Of a stretch of 64,000 bases of DNA, positions 35,303 to 43,419 are shown piece after piece (the stretch's first letter is position 1; every line of letters starts with the position of its first letter). Source of the stretch: Aphodosoma sp045126975 (GTDB taxonomy: Bacteria; Bacteroidota; Bacteroidia; Bacteroidales; Paludibacteraceae). Both the position numbers and the translations under genes were made by a program. The notes under the pieces are model-generated. The model saw only the letters and a list, made by a program, of their open reading frames with translations, was not told the origin of the DNA and did no database searches. The stretch lies in assembly GCA_045126975.1 (NCBI GenBank), contig JBGVPL010000039.1, positions 9,717-73,716 on the forward strand. Direction: 5' to 3'.

Positions 35303-35905
35303 ATGATTAAGCTTTACGACGAAAATCCTAACCAAAACACTATCAACAAAATAGTTGAAGTATTGCGCAATGGTGGAGTAATTGTTTACCCTACCGACAC
35401 GGTGTATGCCCTAGGTTGCGATATTTTCCAGACTCGTGCAGTCGAAAAAATATGCAAAATCAAAAGCATCGACCCTCACAAAGCGCAATTCTCGGTTATG
35501 TGTGCCTCGTTAAGCGACATCAGCGAATACACAAAAATGGACGACGACACCTTCAAACTCATACGTCGTAACACCCCAGGTGCATTCACTTTCATACTCA
35601 ATGGCAACAACAAATTGCCTCGCCTCATCAAAGAGCGCAAAACCATCGGCATCCGTATTCCCGACCGCAACATAGTACATACTATCGTCGAAAACCTTGG
35701 TAATCCAATACTTACAACATCGTTCCGCGACATGAACGATGAAAAAGAATACGAAACCGACCCCGAACTAATAGAAGAAAAATATGGCTCACTCGTAGAT
35801 CTCGTCATCGACGGAGGCATTGGCAACACCGAAGTCTCAACCGTAGTTGACTGCACAACCGACGATTTCGAAATCATCCGCCAAGGCATAGCCGAACTCA
35901 AGTAA
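35303..35905 (+). CDS. Sua5/YciO/YrdC family threonylcarbamoyl-AMP synthase-like protein
   Basis: 200-residue protein of the family that makes threonylcarbamoyl-AMP for the tRNA t6A modification. NGGVIVYPTDTVYALGCD, KIKSIDPHKAQFSVMC, TPGAFTFIL, TIGIRIPDR, NPILTTSFRD and STVVDCT are family motifs. It lacks the C-terminal Sua5 extension and contains the YciO-like SIDPHKAQ form, so YciO function is possible. ATG 35303 is chosen because an earlier in-frame start (35270) lies in the palindromic repeat. An AATAAGG array begins at its stop codon. Confidence 0.88.
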   Translation: MIKLYDENPNQNTINKIVEVLRNGGVIVYPTDTVYALGCDIFQTRAVEKICKIKSIDPHKAQFSVMCASLSDISEYTKMDDDTFKLIRRNTPGAFTFILNGNNKLPRLIKERKTIGIRIPDRNIVHTIVENLGNPILTTSFRDMNDEKEYETDPELIEEKYGSLVDLVIDGGIGNTEVSTVVDCTTDDFEIIRQGIAELK

Positions 35906-35945
35906 TAAGGAGCAGGGAGCAAGGAATAAGGAATAAGGAATTGAT
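35904..35945 (+). repeat. AATAAGG heptamer array at the Sua5 stop
   Basis: Units AATAAGG, AGCAGGG, AGCAAGG, AATAAGG, AATAAGG, AATTGAT, the first overlapping the TAA stop. Confidence 0.9.
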
Positions 35946-36164
35946 ATAGGTAACTACGGACATCGAAGATATCCAACTATTAGTAACCCCCTTCCCCCCA
36001 TCCACGTCCCCGAAGGGGACGAACATCCTATAACTCAACACATTATACATTACCACAAAAAATATTAAAAATAACTCACCTATTTCAATTATTTTTTGTA
36101 TATTTGCAGAGTTTTATAAACAAAAATAAATAATAATTAAGCGACTTTGGGTTTCATTCGTCTT
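35946..36164 (+). other. Gap before the 227-residue membrane protein gene
   Basis: No gene seen. It contains a pyrimidine-rich tract and the palindrome CGTCCCC-GAA-GGGGACG plus AAC (36005-36024), the same hairpin that ends the structured repeats at 17641 and 19151. A -7 box TATATTTG follows at 36099-36106. Confidence 0.7.
36099..36106 (+). promoter_or_regulatory. -7 promoter box
   Basis: TATATTTG followed by CA, upstream of the gene at 36200. Confidence 0.65.
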
Positions 36165-36199
36165 GTTACTCACTACTCGCTACTAATAGTCTAAATAAT
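36165..36199 (+). repeat. Start-abutting TACTCG-type array, copy 3
   Basis: GTTACTC, ACTACTC, GCTACTA, ATAGTCT, AAATAAT: five perfect 7-nt steps, then ATG at 36200. Confidence 0.95.
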
Positions 36200-36883
36200 A
36201 TGAAATTAGCATTCCGTACTCTTTTGGTAATTGCCATTTGTGCAATGAGTTACATCTGCGTAACAAGTATCACTGTTCCTATCGAATTCGAACAAGAACA
36301 AGCTAAACGCGAACAACAAATCATCAAAAAACTTGTTGATATCCGTAAAGTTCAAATCGAATATCAAAAACAAAACAACCATTTCTGTCCAAATGCCGAC
36401 ACTTTGGTTCACTTCATCCTCGAAGGCAAGCTCCCTGTTGTCCTCAAAGAAGGTGTTCTTTCTGACGACCAACTCAAAAATGGTCTTACAGAGAAAAAAG
36501 CTATCGCTATCATCAAGCGTGGCAACCAAAAAGAAATCATCGCTAACGGTCTCGAAAACTTCCGTCGTGATACTACTTACGTAAGCGTTTACGAAACACT
36601 TCTTGCTAACGACTACACTCAAGAACAAATCGCTGACCTCGTAGTGATTCCTTTCTCTAACGGAACTAAATTCCAATTCGATACTATCACTTATGTAAAT
36701 GAAAAAACTAGTCTCCCAACCCCACTATTCCAAGTATCTGCTCACTACGACACTTACCTCTCTGACCTCGACCGTCAACAACTCATCAACCTCAAAGACA
36801 AACAAACAAAACTCAACCGTTTCAATGGTCTTAAAGTTGGTTCAGTTGTAGAACCTAACAACAACTCTGGTAACTGGGAATAA
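36200..36883 (+). CDS. Conserved Bacteroidales membrane-anchored protein
   Basis: 227 residues, one N-terminal transmembrane segment (LLVIAICAMSYICVTSITV), the rest periplasmic or extracytoplasmic. The sequence after it (EQEQAKREQQIIKKLVDIRKVQIEYQKQNNHFCPNADTLVHFI) looks like a pilin-type stalk with a missing prepilin cleavage motif. I recall similar proteins encoded next to DUF3822 and rsmD in Bacteroidales. Function unknown. A terminator follows. Confidence 0.8.
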   Translation: MKLAFRTLLVIAICAMSYICVTSITVPIEFEQEQAKREQQIIKKLVDIRKVQIEYQKQNNHFCPNADTLVHFILEGKLPVVLKEGVLSDDQLKNGLTEKKAIAIIKRGNQKEIIANGLENFRRDTTYVSVYETLLANDYTQEQIADLVVIPFSNGTKFQFDTITYVNEKTSLPTPLFQVSAHYDTYLSDLDRQQLINLKDKQTKLNRFNGLKVGSVVEPNNNSGNWE

Positions 36884-36932
36884 TCACCGCAACGAGCTGA
36901 ATCACATAAATAAAAAGATAAATAAAATGCCG

Positions 36933-37009
36933 TTGACCCAATTTGGCAAACACAAATTTATTTATGTTTGACAAGTTGGGTCAATGCATAAAAAGGAGAT
37001 ACTCCTTTT
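36933..37009 (+). terminator. Hairpins downstream of the 227-residue protein gene
   Basis: A long stem TTGACCCAA (36933-36941) with TTGGGTCAA (36976-36984), then AAAAGGAG/CTCCTTTT (36991-37009) with a T tail. The second is a standard terminator; the first may be a separate structured element. Confidence 0.75.
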
Positions 37010-37072
37010 TACGACTATATCGTTTTATTTTTCTTTTTATTCCACATACATTCCCGAGTGCCACAGATTATC

Positions 37073-37873
37073 ATGAACGTAGTGAATAGTAACAAAATGA
37101 ATAAGCCTTTTGACTTTATAACATCCTCTTTCGCTGCTAATCTATCTGATACATATAGTATATCCATCAGGCAGCTACCTGATGGATATAATTTTTATAT
37201 TACTAACGACAAAAACGAAAGCGTTGCCATAAAACATATTTCAGCAGAACACATAACACCTGCACTACTTACCAACGAACCATTACTACAACTAAACTAT
37301 CGCTCTGCCACCTACATCGGACATGGGGTATTTTCGATGATACCACAAAATTTAATCATTGATAACAACTACACCGCTTTTCTCCCTATCGAAAACAACC
37401 TCCGTCTCCGCGCTAAAACGATTGCAAATCCTATCAATTCTGATACTATTATCGCTTGTTACACAAATCAATGGACAATTCCAAATATAAAATGTAACAA
37501 ACATCACGAAATAGAATTGCTCACTCTTATTGCTCTACAAGCCTCAGAATCAGATGCTATGTGGGCAGAAATAACAACTCAAAACATAAATGTCGTTGTC
37601 ATAAAAAACCGAAAACTTCACCTCGTAAACACCTACCCAATTACTTGCGACAACGATGCAGCCTATTACATACTTGCCTGCTACCAACAACTCGAACTCT
37701 CACAAGAAGATACACCACTCAATATTTTAGGCAATATCACGACAATCAACCCTTTACCTTTCCTTAAAGACTACATCCGACACATAGAAATACAAAAACC
37801 AAAGAATTGGAATCCCGAATTTCCAAACGAATACAGCACACTATTCACACTGCAATCATTTAACTTAATATAA
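37073..37873 (+). CDS. DUF3822 family protein
   Basis: Conserved Bacteroidetes protein of unknown function with an actin-like or RNase H-like outline, usually found upstream of rsmD, as here. Length is 266 residues from ATG 37073; ATG 37097 (MNKPFDFITSSF) is an alternative and a GTG at 37058 is less likely. Segments such as SISIRQLPDGYNFYI, FLPIENNLRLRAKT and PLNILGNITTINPL fit the family from memory. It is probably transcribed with rsmD. Confidence 0.75.
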   Translation: MNVVNSNKMNKPFDFITSSFAANLSDTYSISIRQLPDGYNFYITNDKNESVAIKHISAEHITPALLTNEPLLQLNYRSATYIGHGVFSMIPQNLIIDNNYTAFLPIENNLRLRAKTIANPINSDTIIACYTNQWTIPNIKCNKHHEIELLTLIALQASESDAMWAEITTQNINVVVIKNRKLHLVNTYPITCDNDAAYYILACYQQLELSQEDTPLNILGNITTINPLPFLKDYIRHIEIQKPKNWNPEFPNEYSTLFTLQSFNLI

Positions 37874-37879
37874 AAAAAA

Positions 37880-37935
37880 ACGAGCAAAGCGAGTAAGTCT
37901 TGCTACTCGCTACTAAATATCTAAAAATCTGAATA
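37880..37935 (+). repeat. Start-abutting composite repeat, copy 4 (rsmD)
   Basis: CGAGCAAAGCGAGTAAGTCT hairpin segment, then GCTACTC, GCTACTA, AATATCT, AAAAATC, TGAATA and the ATG. Same layout as the fprA copy. Confidence 0.92.
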
Positions 37936-38490
37936 ATGCGAATAATCAGCGGACGTTTCAAAGGTCGTCGTTTCGACCCACCAAGTAATATTACAGCTCG
38001 ACCTACTACCGACTTTGCCAAAGAATCGTTGTTCAACCTAATAAACAACGAAATGGACATCGAAGGTATCACTGCCCTCGACCTATTCTCTGGCACTGGT
38101 TCCATCAGTTACGAATTAGCTTCACGTGATGCACTACACATTACAGCTATCGAAATGAGCGAAAAACACATTAGTTATATACGAAAGATGTGTACTGACC
38201 TCAAAATAGACAATATTCGCGTGATGCGACAAGATGTTTTCCGCTATCTCACATCTACACAAACATCTTTCGACTTCATTTTTGCCGACCCACCTTACCA
38301 ACTTGAAAACATAACTGATATACCCGATTTAGTATTCAAGCACAATCACCTCAATCCCGACGGACTTCTCATAGTAGAACACGGAGCAAAAACCTCATTC
38401 GAAAATCACCCAAACTTCGTCGACCACCGCAACTACGGCAACGTTCACTTCTCATTTTTCCGCACTTTAGAATACAAAAACAGTATTTAA
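37936..38490 (+). CDS. rsmD: 16S rRNA (guanine(966)-N(2))-methyltransferase RsmD
   Basis: SAM-dependent methyltransferase of 184 residues acting on 16S rRNA. N-terminal RIISGRFKGRRFDPPSNITARPTTDFAKESLFN is the RsmD signature. LDLFSGTGSISYELASR is the SAM loop, AIEMSEKHI the acidic strand and FIFADPPYQL the catalytic DPPY motif. Confidence 0.95.
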   Translation: MRIISGRFKGRRFDPPSNITARPTTDFAKESLFNLINNEMDIEGITALDLFSGTGSISYELASRDALHITAIEMSEKHISYIRKMCTDLKIDNIRVMRQDVFRYLTSTQTSFDFIFADPPYQLENITDIPDLVFKHNHLNPDGLLIVEHGAKTSFENHPNFVDHRNYGNVHFSFFRTLEYKNSI

Positions 38491-38493
38491 ACA

Positions 38494-38550
38494 AAAAGAC
38501 AAAATAACATAATAACATAAATTTATGTTTTTCTGTTCTTCTGTCTTCTA
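38494..38550. repeat. Imperfect palindrome of the AAAGACA...TGTCTTT family
   Basis: Left arm AAAAAGACAAAATAACATAA, right arm TTATGTTTTTCTGTTCTTCT then GTCTTCTA, with centre ATAAATTTAT. It ends 9 bases before the thioesterase start. Confidence 0.8.
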
Positions 38551-38559
38551 AATAAAAAT

Positions 38560-38973
38560 ATGAAACATTCAGTTCCTGTACAACTCCGTTTTAACGACAC
38601 CGATGCACTCGGACATGTTAACAACTCAACATATTTTAGTTTCTATGACCTCGGCAAAAGCGAATATTTCGCTGCCGTACGTGGCAACGACAACTTCTTT
38701 TCTCAAAAAGTTGATATCGTAGTAGCTCACATCGAAGTTGATTTCATCGAACCTATATTTCTCACTGACCGCATAGCAGTAGAAACATGCGTGTCGCATA
38801 TTGGAACAAAAAGTCTTATCCTCTCTCAACAAATAGTTGACCTTCGTACTGGTCGCATCAAATGTAAAGGCTCAACCACAATGGTAGGCTACGACTTCGA
38901 CCACAATATCACCATTCCGATTAGCAAAGAATGGCGCGAAGCAATAGAAAAATACGAAGAAAAAAAATTCTAA
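38560..38973 (+). CDS. Acyl-CoA thioesterase (4HBT, hotdog fold)
   Basis: 137-residue hotdog-fold thioesterase. RFNDTDALGHVNNSTYFSFYDLGKSEYF holds the catalytic Asp of the 4HBT subfamily; VAHIEVDFIEPIF and TTMVGYDFD follow. It probably hydrolyses acyl-CoA or acyl-ACP; substrate not determinable. It lies just before an ADP-forming CoA ligase, a possible metabolic link. Confidence 0.9.
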   Translation: MKHSVPVQLRFNDTDALGHVNNSTYFSFYDLGKSEYFAAVRGNDNFFSQKVDIVVAHIEVDFIEPIFLTDRIAVETCVSHIGTKSLILSQQIVDLRTGRIKCKGSTTMVGYDFDHNITIPISKEWREAIEKYEEKKF

Positions 38974-39008
38974 TAATAACAAGGCGAAAAACGGGTACCA
39001 ACAATCTT

Positions 39009-39042
39009 GCTATTCGCTACTCGCTACTAAATATCTAATATT
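39009..39042 (+). repeat. Start-abutting TACTCG-type array, copy 5
   Basis: GCTATTC, GCTACTC, GCTACTA, AATATCT, AATATT, then ATG at 39043. Confidence 0.95.
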
Positions 39043-41103
39043 ATGATTTCAGAAAAACTCTTAAATCCACAAAGCATCGTTGTAGTTGGTGCTTCTAACG
39101 ATGTACAAAAACCTGGTGGTAAACTACTCAAAAACCTCCTCGACAGCCAATTCAAAGGTCAAATCTATGTGGTTAACCCTAAAGAAGCCGAAATTCAAGG
39201 CATCAAATGCCACGCTAAAGTAGAAGATCTTCCTCAAGTAGATTGCGCTCTCATGGGTATTGCTGCAAAATATTGCTTGCACACTGTTGACGTACTTGCA
39301 AACGAAAAAGGTTGCCGTGGTTTCGTTATCATCTCTGCAGGTTTCTCTGAAGAAAACCACGAAGGTGCAGAAATCGAACACAAAATCGTAGAAATCATCG
39401 ACAACGTAGGTGGCTCACTCATTGGCCCTAACTGTACTGGTTTCTTGAATGTTAACTATACTGGTGCTTTCGATGCTCCAATTCCACAACTCAACCCACG
39501 TGGCGTTGACTTCGTAACTGGTTCAGGTGCTACTGCTGTGTTTATCAAAGAGATTGGTATCACTAACGGTCTTCAATTCAACTCTGTTTGGGCTGTAGGT
39601 AACTCTGCTCAAATCGGTATTGAAGAGGTACTTGAATATTGGGATGATACATACGTAGAAGGTCAATCTTCATTCGTAAAAATGATATATATGGAGAGCG
39701 TTCGCAATCCTCAAAAATTGCTTAAACACGCCTCTTCACTTATCCGCAAAGGTTGTAAAATCGCTGCTATTAAATCAGGTTCTTCTTCTGCTGGTAGTCG
39801 TGCAGCTTCTTCTCATACAGGTGCTCTCGCTACATCTGACGTAGCTGTTGATGCTTTGTTCCGCAAAGCTGGTATCGTACGTTGTAGCAATCGTCTTGAA
39901 CTCGTAAACGTATGTTCAGTATTCATGCACCCTGAGATGAAAGGCAAAAACGTGGCTATCATCACTCACGCAGGTGGTCCTGCTGTTATGCTTACCGACA
40001 CATTGTCTAACAATGGTCTTGAAGTACCTCATATCTCAGGTCCTAAAGCAGAAGAATTGCTCACTAAATTGTTCCCTGGCTCATCAGTAGCTAACCCTAT
40101 AGACTTCCTTGCTACTGGTACAGCAGAACAACTTGGTCATATCATCGACGCTTGCGAAAACGACTTCGACAATATCGACGCTATGGCTGTAATCTTCGGT
40201 AGCCCAGGTCTTTTCCCTAACTGGGAACCTTACCGCGTGCTCGACGAAAAAATGAAGACTTGCAAAAAACCTATCTACCCTATTCTTCCTTCTATCATCA
40301 ATGTGAAAGACGAAATTGCTGACTTCATCAACAATCGTGGTCGTATCAATTTCAGCGAAGAATGTGTATTTGGTAATGCTCTTGCAAAAGTATTCAATAC
40401 TCCTGCTCCAGAACCAGAAAACCTCGAAATGCCAGAAATCGACGTACAAGCTATTCGCCGTATCGTTGATAATGCAGAAAATGGTTATCTTGGTCTTGAA
40501 GAAATCAATGGATTGCTCGATGCTGCTGGTGTAGCTCGCAAACGCAATGCTGAAGTTCGCACTAAAGAAGAGGCTATCGCTGCTGCAAAAGAAATGGGAT
40601 TCCCACTCGTAATGAAAGTTTGTGGTCCTGTTCACAAGTCTGATGTTGGCGGTGTTGTTCTCAACATTAAAGATATCGAAACTGTTGAACGCGAATTCGA
40701 ACGCCTCATCGTTATCCCTGAAACATACGCAGTTGAAGTTTGCCCTATGTATAAAGGTACTGAAATCTTCATCGGTGCAAGCCGCGAAGCTAAATTTGGT
40801 CACCAAGTGCTTTGTGGTCTTGGCGGTATCTTCATCGAAGTATTGAAAGACGTACAAGCCTCACTTGCTCCAATCGGTCTTGACGAAGCACACTCTATGA
40901 TTGAACGCCTCCGTGGTTACAAAATCATCAAAGGCGTGCGTGGTCAAGAACCTGTAAACGAAGACCTCTTTGCAGAAGCTGTTACTCGCATCTCTGCTCT
41001 CGTAAAAGCAGCTCCAGAAATTGCAGAAATGGACCTCAATCCACTTCTCGGCTCAGCAAATGCCGTAGTAGCAGTTGACGCCCGCATCCGCATTGAAAAA
41101 TAA
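39043..41103 (+). CDS. Acetate--CoA ligase (ADP-forming), fused alpha-beta
   Basis: 686-residue NDP-forming acyl-CoA synthetase that makes ATP from acyl-CoA while releasing the acid. The N-terminal CoA-binding domain has VVVGASNDVQKPGGKLLKNLL. The middle domain has ISAGFSE, GPNCTGFLN, and the phosphorylated histidine segment SHTGALATSD. The C-terminal ATP-grasp (beta) domain has GFPLVMKVCGPVHKSDVGGVVL, GTEIFIGASREAKFGHQVLCGLGGIF and MDLNPLL. It is highly codon-biased toward smooth, frequent codons, so it is probably well expressed. A strong terminator follows. Confidence 0.95.
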   Translation: MISEKLLNPQSIVVVGASNDVQKPGGKLLKNLLDSQFKGQIYVVNPKEAEIQGIKCHAKVEDLPQVDCALMGIAAKYCLHTVDVLANEKGCRGFVIISAGFSEENHEGAEIEHKIVEIIDNVGGSLIGPNCTGFLNVNYTGAFDAPIPQLNPRGVDFVTGSGATAVFIKEIGITNGLQFNSVWAVGNSAQIGIEEVLEYWDDTYVEGQSSFVKMIYMESVRNPQKLLKHASSLIRKGCKIAAIKSGSSSAGSRAASSHTGALATSDVAVDALFRKAGIVRCSNRLELVNVCSVFMHPEMKGKNVAIITHAGGPAVMLTDTLSNNGLEVPHISGPKAEELLTKLFPGSSVANPIDFLATGTAEQLGHIIDACENDFDNIDAMAVIFGSPGLFPNWEPYRVLDEKMKTCKKPIYPILPSIINVKDEIADFINNRGRINFSEECVFGNALAKVFNTPAPEPENLEMPEIDVQAIRRIVDNAENGYLGLEEINGLLDAAGVARKRNAEVRTKEEAIAAAKEMGFPLVMKVCGPVHKSDVGGVVLNIKDIETVEREFERLIVIPETYAVEVCPMYKGTEIFIGASREAKFGHQVLCGLGGIFIEVLKDVQASLAPIGLDEAHSMIERLRGYKIIKGVRGQEPVNEDLFAEAVTRISALVKAAPEIAEMDLNPLLGSANAVVAVDARIRIEK

Positions 41104-41120
41104 TATTACCATATTATAAA

Positions 41121-41155
41121 AAAAGTCCTTTGCCTTTTATAGGCAAGGGACTTTT
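41121..41155. terminator. Terminator after the ADP-forming ligase
   Basis: AAAAGTCCTTTGCC (41121-41134) pairs with GGCAAGGGACTTTT (41142-41155), with one wobble, followed by T residues. Confidence 0.92.
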
Positions 41156-41209
41156 TTTATATTTTTCACAAATAAAAATGTTAAATAATACTAAAATTAG
41201 TATTTTGTA

Positions 41210-41240
41210 TTGCATAGTACAAATTTTTACCGTATCTTTG
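41210..41240 (+). promoter_or_regulatory. Promoter of the padR-pspC operon
   Basis: TTG at 41210-41212 and -7 box TATCTTTG at 41233-41240. The inverted sequence ACTAAAATTAGT at 41190-41201 near the -33 element could be an operator for the PadR protein itself. Confidence 0.7.
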
Positions 41241-41244
41241 CAGT

Positions 41245-41322
41245 GAAATTGAAAACTGAAGATTGAAAGTTGGAAATTAAGAATAAAAATTAATAACTAA
41301 TAACTACACACTGTAAATAATT
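41245..41322 (+). repeat. Heptanucleotide array in the padR leader
   Basis: GAAATTG, AAAACTG, AAGATTG, AAAGTTG, GAAATTA, AGAATAA and AT-rich units fill the space from promoter to ATG. Confidence 0.85.
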
Positions 41323-41697
41323 ATGGCTGGAAGTGATAATATTAAGGCGCAAATGCGCAAGGGCATACTGGAGTATCTGGTGATGCTATGCTTGAAAAAG
41401 CACCCTGCATATTCGTCGGACTTGATAAATATGCTGAAAGAGGGTGAGTTTATTGTGGTAGAAGGGGCTCTCTACCCTCTTCTTATGCGCTTGAAACAGA
41501 ATGGGTTGTTGAATTACATTTGGGTGGAATCGACTCTCGGTCCGCCTCGTAAATATTATAACCTAACTGCGCAAGGGCATGAGTTTTTGCAAGAACTTGA
41601 AGCGGCATACTCGGAGATTGAGCGTGCAGTGAACTATGTGAAAAATACCCCTATGAAAGAATGTTCTATTGATAACGAAAAAATTATTGCAAAATGA
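41323..41697 (+). CDS. PadR family transcriptional regulator
   Basis: 124-residue winged-helix repressor. QMRKGILEYLVMLCLKKHPAYSSDLINML and VVEGALYPLLMRLKQNGLLNY form the HTH and wing, and PPRKYYNLTAQGHEFL the typical PadR end. It overlaps the PspC gene by 4 nt (ATGA), so the two are translationally coupled; PadR-PspC pairs are common and usually autoregulated. Confidence 0.93.
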   Translation: MAGSDNIKAQMRKGILEYLVMLCLKKHPAYSSDLINMLKEGEFIVVEGALYPLLMRLKQNGLLNYIWVESTLGPPRKYYNLTAQGHEFLQELEAAYSEIERAVNYVKNTPMKECSIDNEKIIAK

Positions 41698-43301
41698 AAA
41701 AGACATTGACTATCAATCTATCAGGCGTTGTGTTTAACATTGACGAAGACGCATACGAAATACTAAACGAATACTTGCGTAAGCTTGAAATACAATTCTC
41801 TGACGAAGACGGCAAAGAGGTGATGTGCGACATTGAGGCTCGATTAGCTGAATTGTTCAGTAACACATTGAAATCGGACAACAAAAACGTGGTTACAATC
41901 AACAACGTAAACTCTGTCATTGAGCAACTTGGCACTGCTGAAGAGATTGGCGACGAGGGCAAAAATAGTACGTTCGACAATAGAGAATTTGACAAAGAGA
42001 GTCGCAAACGTAATAGAAAATTCTATCGCGACGGTGAAAACAAAATACTCGGTGGTGTGGCAGCTGGATTGGCAGCTTATTTGGGATTGGAAGTAACCAT
42101 CACACGTTTGATTATGCTGTTGCTCGCTATCACCGTATTAGGCTGGTTGATACCGATTTACCTCGTAGTGTGGGTTATTGCACCAGAAGCTACTACTACA
42201 GCTCAAAAACTTGAAATGCAAGGCATTGAGCCTTCTATCGAGAATATGAAAAACTACTTGAATAGCGAGCAATTTCGCGAATCTGCAAGTCGCGTAGGCT
42301 CTCGTCTTGGCGAGGTGGTGAAATGGTTGTTCCGCATTGCAGCCATCATTGTGGGATTGTTTTTTGCCTTCATTGGTGTTGTGATAATTGGCGCATTGAC
42401 AATAGCTTTGATTGGAATAATTACAGGCGTAGGAGGCGCAATATTTGGAGGTATATTGCCTATGGCAAGCGCAAATACCACTATGATAACCTTCATCGTA
42501 GCGACTCTTGTTGCCCTACTCATCCCGATTGTTTCTATCATCATGGCAACAATCCGACTAATTCGTCACGACAATACCCCTCACAAATCGGGCTGGGGAT
42601 GGATGTGGTTTGTGATATGGATTATTGCAGTTATTGTGTCTATCAATACATTATTATTCTCTGTGCCTAATATTGTAAGCACAGTGAAAAATTTAGACGA
42701 GAATGGTTTTGTAGCAATATTCGATGGCGATATTACCACTGAAGAACGTTTGCGAAATGAGCAATTTGCTGCGATAGAGATAGATGACGCTTTGGTTGTA
42801 CAATTAATTGAAGATACATGTTGTTTTGTAGAGGTAAGAGGCAATACCAATACTTTGCGCAATATAAAGACTACAATCGAAGAAAACACATTGAAATTGG
42901 AATTGCGCAACTATGTGAATAATTTAGGCAACCAACACGGAGTGAGCGTACACTATTGCTCTGAAATCAATAAGATAGAAATGGGCAGTGCAAGTGTCAT
43001 TTCAAGCGATTCAAATCGTATCAAAAGCAATGATTTAGAAATAGATGCTGCATCAGCTTCAGTCATAAATCTCGGCGTTGATTGTAAGAAATTAGACATC
43101 GAAGCGTCATCGGCAGCAGTATTAAACATGTGGGGCGAAACCGACCTTTTGAACGCCGAATTGTCGTCGGCTGCGGTGGTAAATTTCAAAGATTTAGTTG
43201 CCGACAGTGCCAATATTGAGGCAGCGTCGGGCTCAATAATTGACCTTCCAAAAACAGAAAACATAAAAATTAATAAAGCTCCAGGTGTGATAATAAAATA
43301 A
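41694..43301 (+). CDS. PspC domain protein with DUF2807 adhesin-like C-terminus
   Basis: 535 residues. An N-terminal soluble region with an HAAS-like outline is followed by the PspC domain (KFYRDGENKILGGVAAGLAAYLGLEVTITRLIMLLL) and several further membrane segments (~205-310). The C-terminal region (DDALVVQLIEDTCCFVEVRGN ... ASAASVINLGV ... SSAAVLNMWG ... SSAAVVNF) is a beta-solenoid-like DUF2807 domain, presumably exported. Such proteins relate to envelope stress; the partner PadR gene overlaps it. Confidence 0.9.
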   Translation: MKKTLTINLSGVVFNIDEDAYEILNEYLRKLEIQFSDEDGKEVMCDIEARLAELFSNTLKSDNKNVVTINNVNSVIEQLGTAEEIGDEGKNSTFDNREFDKESRKRNRKFYRDGENKILGGVAAGLAAYLGLEVTITRLIMLLLAITVLGWLIPIYLVVWVIAPEATTTAQKLEMQGIEPSIENMKNYLNSEQFRESASRVGSRLGEVVKWLFRIAAIIVGLFFAFIGVVIIGALTIALIGIITGVGGAIFGGILPMASANTTMITFIVATLVALLIPIVSIIMATIRLIRHDNTPHKSGWGWMWFVIWIIAVIVSINTLLFSVPNIVSTVKNLDENGFVAIFDGDITTEERLRNEQFAAIEIDDALVVQLIEDTCCFVEVRGNTNTLRNIKTTIEENTLKLELRNYVNNLGNQHGVSVHYCSEINKIEMGSASVISSDSNRIKSNDLEIDAASASVINLGVDCKKLDIEASSAAVLNMWGETDLLNAELSSAAVVNFKDLVADSANIEAASGSIIDLPKTENIKINKAPGVIIK

Positions 43302-43335
43302 TTAAGAAAAATTTTGTAATTCAAAATATTTTTAT

Positions 43336-43343
43336 TACATTTG
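43336..43343 (+). promoter_or_regulatory. -7 box before the peroxidase gene
   Basis: TACATTTG, about 75 nt before the start at 43420. Confidence 0.6.
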
Positions 43344-43419
43344 TAGGCGGAAAAATAAGCATTTTTCTGCCTATATTTTTTTACCAAAATGTTAACCAAA
43401 ACACCTTAAATTTTTATTT

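Noticed and set aside
40084..40857. A 257-codon open frame antisense to the ADP-forming ligase gene
   Set aside because: Same reason; the composition is phenylalanine- and serine-rich as expected from the reverse of a highly biased gene.
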